From Calditrichota bacterium (GTDB lineage Bacteria; CLD3), in NCBI GenBank assembly GCA_008501735.1, contig QQUF01000008.1, forward strand, positions 62,001-126,000: 64,000 nt of DNA, read 5' to 3'. The notes beneath the pieces are model-generated. The model was not told the origin of the DNA. It was given only the letters and a program-made list of their open reading frames with translations, and ran no database searches. Every line of letters starts with the position of its first letter. Position 1 is the stretch's first letter. Positions 59,095-64,000 of the stretch are shown here, one piece after another. The position numbers and the translations under genes are program-made.

Positions 59095-59847
59095 TTAAAA
59101 AGTTCTTGTATAAATCAAGCCTTCGTTAGCAATTCCGTCAAAGAAACTTACAGGGTCATTTAGCTCAAGTACTTCACGAATTAGAAAAGGCTCACCGTAT
59201 TTTCTACCAATTAAAGAACCGTAGTATCTTGAACGAGATTCAAGAAGTTCCATAAAAGCTGGTGTTGAAATGTAGGAAACAGGCTCGTTGGAAGTTTTAG
59301 CTCCAGGAACAAAGAATTGAGATTTGTAGGCTTGAATTGCTTTCATTTTAGTTTTAAAAGTCTCTGAAATGTCAACAATGAATGAAGGTTGAAATTCCGT
59401 TCTGAACATTGCATACAAAACACGCTTCGGTCTGTAAGGCTCACTTTCAGTTTTGATATTTTTAAGCCCTGCCATAAAAGTTGCTTGTTCAACAAGCTGT
59501 CCAGTTGTTTGGTGGTCAGGATGTCGGTCAACCCAATAAGGAGCAATTACGATTTTCGGTCTGAATTTGCGAATGACTTCGATGACTTTGAATTTATTTT
59601 CTTTTGTATTTTCTACCCAACCATCAGGAATTTTGAGATTTACTCTTGCAGTTAAGCCCATAATTTTTGCAGCTTCGGTTAATTCTTCTTTGCGAATTTC
59701 TTTGCTTCCACGACTCCCCATTTCTCCTTGAGTCAAATCACAAATTGCAACTTTGTAGCCTTGTGAAAGCATTTTGACAATTGTTCCCGAACAGGTAGTT
59801 TCAATGTCATCAGGATGAGGAGCAAGTGCTAAAACATCAACTTGCAT
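59095..59847 (-). CDS. bshB1: BshB1, bacillithiol-biosynthesis deacetylase
   Basis: This zinc-dependent deacetylase removes the acetyl group from N-acetylglucosaminyl-L-malate in the second step of bacillithiol synthesis. The 250-residue product has the LmbE/PIG-L motif LALAPHPDDIE (His11, Asp13, Asp14). A second metal region is WVDRHPDHQTTG. The segment LTQGEMGSRGSKEIRKEE is characteristic of the BshB1 subgroup. BshA and BshC are not in the window. Its presence supports the bacilliredoxin assignment at 54180. It follows the NlpC/P60 gene by 15 bases. Confidence 0.92.
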   Translation of the reverse strand: MQVDVLALAPHPDDIETTCSGTIVKMLSQGYKVAICDLTQGEMGSRGSKEIRKEELTEAAKIMGLTARVNLKIPDGWVENTKENKFKVIEVIRKFRPKIVIAPYWVDRHPDHQTTGQLVEQATFMAGLKNIKTESEPYRPKRVLYAMFRTEFQPSFIVDISETFKTKMKAIQAYKSQFFVPGAKTSNEPVSYISTPAFMELLESRSRYYGSLIGRKYGEPFLIREVLELNDPVSFFDGIANEGLIYTRTF

Positions 59848-59862
59848 TTAATTTATTTCCTT

Positions 59863-60390
59863 TCAATTAAGAACCCGTTTGGCTCCGATATATCTTTTTT
59901 TGTAATAACTTTGATAAAGGTGTGAATAAATAACTCCGTAAGTTGAACTTGCGTGAGCAAATTTTTCTTCTCCCAAAAAGATTCCTACGTGAGAGACTCT
60001 TTTATTTGAAAAACCTTGGAAAAAGACTAAATCACCAAATTTTAATTTATCTCGTGGCACTGCTTTTCCAACTTTGTACATATCTCTAGAAACTCGTGGT
60101 AATTTTTGATTCGCAGAATTATGGAAAACTTTGAGAACAAAACCCGAACAATCAACTCCTTCTTTTGTTGTTCCGCCCCAATGATACGGAGTTCCTAACC
60201 AAGTCTTTATCTCTTCCTCCATTCCTTTTTGGGAAAATTTAGTGCTTTCTTCCTTTTTAGGAACAATTTTTCGAAGAACTCTTTTCTTAACAGGAGATGA
60301 TTCTTCCGTTAAGTTTTTGGTTTTATACTTTGGGTTTGAGGCACAACTCACAAATGTGAACAAGAGTAGCACCAAAAAGATTTTGTTCAT
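59863..60390 (-). CDS. NlpC/P60 cell-wall peptidase lipoprotein
   Basis: The 175-residue product has a lipobox (FVSCAS, Cys17) and a C-terminal NlpC/P60 domain. The catalytic Cys sits in EGVDCSGFVLKVF, the His in VSHVGIFLG and the third residue in FAHASSTYG. It hydrolyses the gamma-D-glutamyl-diaminopimelate bond of peptidoglycan stem peptides. I chose the ATG at 60390, preceded by AAGGA; an upstream ATG at 60435 would add a non-hydrophobic extension. It is followed by bshB1. Confidence 0.9.
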   Translation of the reverse strand: MNKIFLVLLLFTFVSCASNPKYKTKNLTEESSPVKKRVLRKIVPKKEESTKFSQKGMEEEIKTWLGTPYHWGGTTKEGVDCSGFVLKVFHNSANQKLPRVSRDMYKVGKAVPRDKLKFGDLVFFQGFSNKRVSHVGIFLGEEKFAHASSTYGVIYSHLYQSYYKKRYIGAKRVLN

Positions 60391-60453
60391 AAATTTTCCT
60401 TCCAGAATTTGAAAACAAACCTTAAAGGTTTTCACTCTAAGGTCAGCAAAATT

Positions 60454-61620
60454 TTAATAAAGAAACATTGGTTTACCGATAACGTGGCGGACTTTTGGTT
60501 TGTACTGTTCAATATCATAAAGCTCGTCAACATCAACTCTTTTAAGTCCAGTACTAACTGTACTCATTGGAATGTGAGTATAATTTCCGTCTCGAAGTGC
60601 AACCATTCTTCCACTGATTTTATCTTTAATCATATCCATTGCCATATTCGCAAAATTCACTGCAACCATCAAATCTAAAGCATCAGGAGCTCCTGAACGC
60701 ATCAAATAAGAAAGCTGTTGGTAAATAATATTTTCACCTGTCAATTTCTTTAGTGCTTCACCAGTGATTTGCCCGATTCCACCAAGTTTTTTGTGTCCGT
60801 AAGCATCTGTTTCACCATACTCAATAATCTTTCCACCTGAGAAATGAGCACCTTCGCTAATCGTTACCATTGCGTAATTGCTCGGATTCGCTTTTTTATC
60901 TTGGATTACAAGTTCAGCTAATTTTTCAGGGTCGAATGGAACTTCGGAAATTAATGCTCTGTCAACTCCTGCGAGATAGGAGCTAATCAAACTCGTCTCG
61001 CCACAATTCCTACCGAAAAGTTCAACAACAGCAATCCTTTCGTGTGAACCTGAGCTTGTTCTGAGTTGGTGAATGAATTGAACACTACGAGTTACAGCAG
61101 TACTAAAACCGATGCAGTAATCTGTTCCAAAAACATCGTTATCCATTGTTTTTGGAATTGCGACAACTGGAAAACCTTCTCTGTGAAGTCTTTCTCCATA
61201 ACTCAAAGTGTCGTCTCCACCAATTGGAATTAAAGTGTCAATTCCCAAATACTCAAGATTTTTCAAAACGTGAGGAGTGAAGTCTCTAAGGCTTGTGTCC
61301 TTTGCTTCTGCTTCTTTGTGGTTTGGGTCTTTTAAGAATTCTGGAACGTCATTCGGCTTGACTTTTCCAGGATTTGTTCTGCTTGAGTGGAGAAAAGTTC
61401 CACCATTTCTATCAATGGTTCTAACGATATTTTTGTCTAATTTTATGATGTTTTTGGAAAGGCTATCAGGGTCATTTTGGTTAAATTCCAAAAGTCCTCC
61501 CCAACCTCTTCGGATTCCGACGATTTCGTGACCTTCTTCAATTGCTCTATAAACAACGGCTTTCATACACGGATTTAAACCCGGAACATCGCCGCCGCCA
61601 GTTAGAATTCCTATTTTCAT
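60454..61620 (-). CDS. Phosphofructokinase, pyrophosphate-type signature
   Basis: This 388-residue PFK-family protein phosphorylates fructose 6-phosphate to fructose 1,6-bisphosphate. The donor-site residues are [11 protein letters not shown] (GGDD at residues 134-137, Asp at the position that is Gly in ATP enzymes) and IPKTMDND (Lys157). Asp plus Lys is the signature of pyrophosphate-dependent PFKs. The nucleotide-loop start is [12 protein letters not shown]. It follows a second PFK gene with a 19-base gap, and the pair may be one operon. Confidence 0.85.
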   Translation of the reverse strand: MKIGILTGGGDVPGLNPCMKAVVYRAIEEGHEIVGIRRGWGGLLEFNQNDPDSLSKNIIKLDKNIVRTIDRNGGTFLHSSRTNPGKVKPNDVPEFLKDPNHKEAEAKDTSLRDFTPHVLKNLEYLGIDTLIPIGGDDTLSYGERLHREGFPVVAIPKTMDNDVFGTDYCIGFSTAVTRSVQFIHQLRTSSGSHERIAVVELFGRNCGETSLISSYLAGVDRALISEVPFDPEKLAELVIQDKKANPSNYAMVTISEGAHFSGGKIIEYGETDAYGHKKLGGIGQITGEALKKLTGENIIYQQLSYLMRSGAPDALDLMVAVNFANMAMDMIKDKISGRMVALRDGNYTHIPMSTVSTGLKRVDVDELYDIEQYKPKVRHVIGKPMFLY

Positions 61621-61639
61621 TTTACACCTAAATTTATTT

Positions 61640-62734
61640 TTATTTATCTCCGAGACAAATTCCTAAGCCTCTTGCAGTGTGTAATAAATTACTATCCATT
61701 TTAATGTAGTTGTATTCTTTTATGGCTTCAGCAATCGGAACAGAAACAATCTCAGGGTGTTGGTAAGAAACCATTTCTCCGTATTTCCCTTCTAAGAAAA
61801 GTTCAACTGCTTTAACACCGAATTGAGCACTCAAAATTCTGTCAAATGCAACTGGAGTTCCACCTCTTTGTAAATGCCCGAGAATTGTTACACGAAAATC
61901 TGCATTAACCAAATCCTTGAGCCTGTGAGCAAGTCTTCCACCGATTCCACCAAGAAGGCGTTTTTCAGCTCCAAGTTCCTCTCGATTTTCTACATAATAA
62001 CCTCCTGTGTCAATTGACTTTGCACCTTCTGAGATTACAACAATTGCATAGCCTTGGTCATCGATTTTTTTATTTAACTGCTTTGCAACAACTTCCACAT
62101 CGTAAGGAATTTCTGGAATTAAGATTACTTCCGAACCACCAGCAATTCCTGCACTCAAAGCTATCCAACCTGCATCTCTTCCCATCGTTTCAACAACAAT
62201 TACTCGGTTATGACTTGCAGCAGTTGTAACGAGTTTGTCAACTGCGTCAGTAGAAATCTCAACAGCAGTTTGGAATCCGAAAGTAAAGTCTGTGCAAGAA
62301 AGGTCGTTGTCAATTGTTTTTGGAATTGCAATAATGTTCACGCCTTTTTCGTAAAGTCTTTGCGAAATTCTCTGTGAGCCATCACCACCAATACTAATTA
62401 CACAATCAATTCCCAGATGCTCTAATCTGCGAATTAACTCGTCTGAACGGTCATCAGTTCTGTGCCCATCTTTAGTTTTTACGACCCAATCGAAAGGACC
62501 ACCTTTATTTGTAGTTTTGATAATTGTTCCACCCTTTAAATGGATTCCAGCGACTTCTTTTTCGGTAAGTTCAACAACTTCCATTGGGTCAGTCAAAATT
62601 CCGTTATAAGCCTCAATGCTTCCGAGAACTGTTAACCCTGATTCTTGACTTGCCCTTTTCACAACCGCACGAATTACAGCATTTAAACCTGGGCAATCAC
62701 CACCACTTGTAACAACTAATATTTTTCGTTTCAA
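61640..62734 (-). CDS. pfkA: Phosphofructokinase, ATP-type GGDGS signature
   Basis: The 364-residue PFK has [12 protein letters not shown] (GGDGS at 116-120, Gly as in ATP-dependent enzymes) with IPKTIDND (Lys139). Gly plus Lys is found in a group of ATP-dependent PFKs (group III type), differing from the Gly-Gly pair of E. coli PfkA. The glycine loop is [11 protein letters not shown]. It is upstream of the pyrophosphate-type PFK gene. Having both donor types in tandem would allow glycolytic flux to switch between ATP and pyrophosphate. Confidence 0.88.
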   Translation of the reverse strand: MKRKILVVTSGGDCPGLNAVIRAVVKRASQESGLTVLGSIEAYNGILTDPMEVVELTEKEVAGIHLKGGTIIKTTNKGGPFDWVVKTKDGHRTDDRSDELIRRLEHLGIDCVISIGGDGSQRISQRLYEKGVNIIAIPKTIDNDLSCTDFTFGFQTAVEISTDAVDKLVTTAASHNRVIVVETMGRDAGWIALSAGIAGGSEVILIPEIPYDVEVVAKQLNKKIDDQGYAIVVISEGAKSIDTGGYYVENREELGAEKRLLGGIGGRLAHRLKDLVNADFRVTILGHLQRGGTPVAFDRILSAQFGVKAVELFLEGKYGEMVSYQHPEIVSVPIAEAIKEYNYIKMDSNLLHTARGLGICLGDK

Positions 62735-62777
62735 TTAAAATTCCTCTTGAGAAATAAAATGATTAATAAATGTAAAT

Positions 62778-63731
62778 TTATTGTTTATACAAAAAGAAAT
62801 TTGCTTGATCTCCTCGCTGGTTTTTATTCAAATCCTTAGCTCTTTTAGCAAATTCACTTATTTCTTTGCTCGAAAAAATAGAATTTTTTACACCATTCGC
62901 ATATGACTCTTTTGCATTTAAAGGAATATCTTTTAGATACTGCTCACTTCCCCAAAACTGTAAGGTTTCTGAATCGAATTCAACTTTCCCTAATCTCATT
63001 CCACATTGCTTAGCCAAAACTTCCATACTTTTAATTGAGTGAAGATAAAAATGTCTTGGAGCATCAAGTTGAACCCAATTAACTCCATAATTCTCCCACG
63101 CATAAGAAGAAACGACAGGAATTCTAATTAGACAAAGCCCGTTTTCAGTTAGCAAATTCTTCGCATTTTTTAAAGTCTTAATTTGAAAAGGAATGTGTTC
63201 AAAAGAGTGGTGAAACATTACAATATCCCATTTATCTTTTGTCTCACTTAACTCACCCTTTACTATTTTCAAGCCATTTTCGTAATTGATTTCTTTGGAG
63301 ATAAATGGGTCAACTCCAAGAGTATTTTCAAACCCAAACTCGCGTAAAGTAAACAAAAGATTTCCTGCTCCACAACCGATGTCAACTATTTTTAACTCTT
63401 TAGAGTTTGGTTTTTTGTCAAGAAAACTTAAAGATTCCAAAGCTAAGTTAGGAAACTTCTCATTTAGTATTTTGCCCAAAAGCCCTTTTCGGTAAAAAGA
63501 ATATTTATCCCGCAAATTCAAGATAATTTTTTTGATACCATTATTTTTCTGAATCTTTGAATAATAATTATCCGAGTAATATTTATCCATATTTTTAGGA
63601 TAATTTAAAATTTGCAAACAATCACAGTCTGAACATTGGAAATACTCGAATTCATCTTTAAATCCATACATCATTTCTCTTACTTTATAACTTTTATTTT
63701 TCTTATCATTTTGACAAATTCTACATTCCAT
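62778..63731 (-). CDS. SAM-dependent methyltransferase with N-terminal zinc ribbon
   Basis: The 317-residue protein has four N-terminal cysteines (MECRICQNDK... FQCSDCDCLQ; Cys3, Cys6, Cys33, Cys36) that suit a zinc-binding module. A class I Rossmann methyltransferase follows, with the SAM loop VDIGCGAGNLLF and DIVMFHHSFEHIPF. This arrangement (a zinc ribbon plus Methyltransf_23) is often found in polysaccharide or nucleotide-sugar methyltransferases, but the substrate is unknown. No neighbouring sugar-biosynthesis genes are in the window. It is divergent from the edge-cut protease gene. Confidence 0.82.
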   Translation of the reverse strand: MECRICQNDKKNKSYKVREMMYGFKDEFEYFQCSDCDCLQILNYPKNMDKYYSDNYYSKIQKNNGIKKIILNLRDKYSFYRKGLLGKILNEKFPNLALESLSFLDKKPNSKELKIVDIGCGAGNLLFTLREFGFENTLGVDPFISKEINYENGLKIVKGELSETKDKWDIVMFHHSFEHIPFQIKTLKNAKNLLTENGLCLIRIPVVSSYAWENYGVNWVQLDAPRHFYLHSIKSMEVLAKQCGMRLGKVEFDSETLQFWGSEQYLKDIPLNAKESYANGVKNSIFSSKEISEFAKRAKDLNKNQRGDQANFFLYKQ

Positions 63732-63848
63732 ACTTTTGCTTGACTTTATTTACTCAAAGCTTTAAAAAACTTTATTTTTAGTTTTATCTAATTTCCAATG
63801 ATTTTAACTAAATTTAGAGCCTAATTCAACATTTTAAAAAGGTCAAAA

Positions 63849-64000
63849 ATGTTCAATTTCCAAAGGCTTGGAATTATTTTATTAATGGGAATAATTTCAG
63901 CCCTTTTATGGAACACTCCCGTTCTTTACCCTTTCAGAATTTTTGTTGTTTTCATCCACGAATCTTCTCACGCTTTGGCTTCTATTTTAACTGGTGGAAA
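63849..64000 (+). CDS. M50-like membrane metallopeptidase (N-terminal fragment)
   Basis: The visible 50 residues begin MFNFQRLGIILLMGIISALL with two hydrophobic segments and then VVFIHESSHALASILTGG. The HESSH (HExxH) zinc motif within a transmembrane helix is that of the M50 site-2-protease-like family (M50B-like). The gene runs off the right edge, so the second metal ligand cannot be seen. The ATG at 63849 follows an AAAAAGGTC stretch that provides a ribosome site. Confidence 0.72.
   Translation, partial: MFNFQRLGIILLMGIISALLWNTPVLYPFRIFVVFIHESSHALASILTGG

Noticed and set aside
1-64000. CRISPR arrays, tRNA or rRNA genes, transposases, prophage
   Set aside because: I saw no regularly spaced repeats, no tRNA-type GTTCGA arms with acceptor stems, and no transposase, integrase or phage structural proteins.

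Overview
The window is an AT-rich stretch of chromosome from a Gram-negative bacterium of the FCB group. It most resembles Ignavibacteria, Kapabacteria or other Chlorobi-related lineages. The evidence is seven secreted proteins ending in a type IX secretion (T9SS) C-terminal sorting domain with the QNYPNPFNPTT-type motif, a GWxTD-domain protein, outer-membrane machinery (LptF/LptG, LolD, an Omp85-like barrel, TonB and a TonB-dependent receptor), and bacillithiol chemistry (BshB1, bacilliredoxin). The placement is inferred from protein families, not from a marker tree. No rRNA, tRNA, CRISPR array, prophage or transposase was recognised.

Layout. 1-4.8 kb: secreted proteins, including two paralogues (one cut by the left edge) around a two-repeat protein and a lipoprotein. 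4.8-8.1 kb: tsaB, rimI-like, amidase, K+ transporter. 14.1-8.1 kb (minus strand): xseA-xseB-dxs-nadK-nth-glycosyltransferase. 14.3-16 kb: lepB and a DHH phosphoesterase. 20.2-16 kb: clpC and an HtrA protease. 20.3-26.6 kb: lptF-lptG, then PAP2 phosphatase, Omp85-like barrel and a lipoprotein with kinase-like motifs. 29.8-26.6 kb: a probable zinc-uptake locus. 30.3-29.9 kb: a peroxiredoxin gene with in-frame UGA. 31.9-30.4 kb: a B12-binding-type radical SAM protein. 33.4-31.9 kb: an esterase and a nitrobindin-like protein. 40-33.4 kb: three consecutive T9SS cargo genes, two of them tandem CPPC thioredoxin-like paralogues. 46.7-40 kb: a degenerate GH2-like membrane protein, GWxTD protein, lolD, pepP, nrdR. 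47-49.3 kb: a T9SS protein behind a sigma-54-type promoter. 49.4-54.6 kb: hybrid kinase, Gdx-type SMR exporter, pentapeptide-repeat protein, TonB, NuoE-NuoF fusion, bacilliredoxin. 54.7-58.1 kb: a secreted UxxC redoxin gene with in-frame UGA, divergent from a TetR regulator and a further T9SS protein. 58.2-64 kb: unknown gene, bshB1, NlpC/P60 protein, tandem phosphofructokinases, methyltransferase and an edge-cut M50-like protease.

Main result. Two genes are interrupted by a UGA exactly where the catalytic cysteine of a thioredoxin-fold protein belongs. One is a Bcp-type peroxiredoxin (TPG-U-T, UGA at 30161-30163). The other is a signal-peptide-bearing TlpA/redoxin-like protein (U-S-S-C, UGA at 55964-55966) that also carries a T9SS sorting domain. 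In both mRNAs a hairpin with a G in a three-base loop follows the UGA at the distance expected of a bacterial SECIS element. I read both as selenoproteins. The second would be a selenocysteine enzyme exported to the cell surface. UGA is an ordinary stop elsewhere in the window (for example rimI, nth, lptF), so this is local recoding and not a changed genetic code. The Sec machinery (selA, selB, selC, selD) is not in the window.

A second notable module is PAP2 phosphatase, Omp85-like barrel and a lipoprotein with the kinase-like motif set K...E...HxD(x4)N...DFG.
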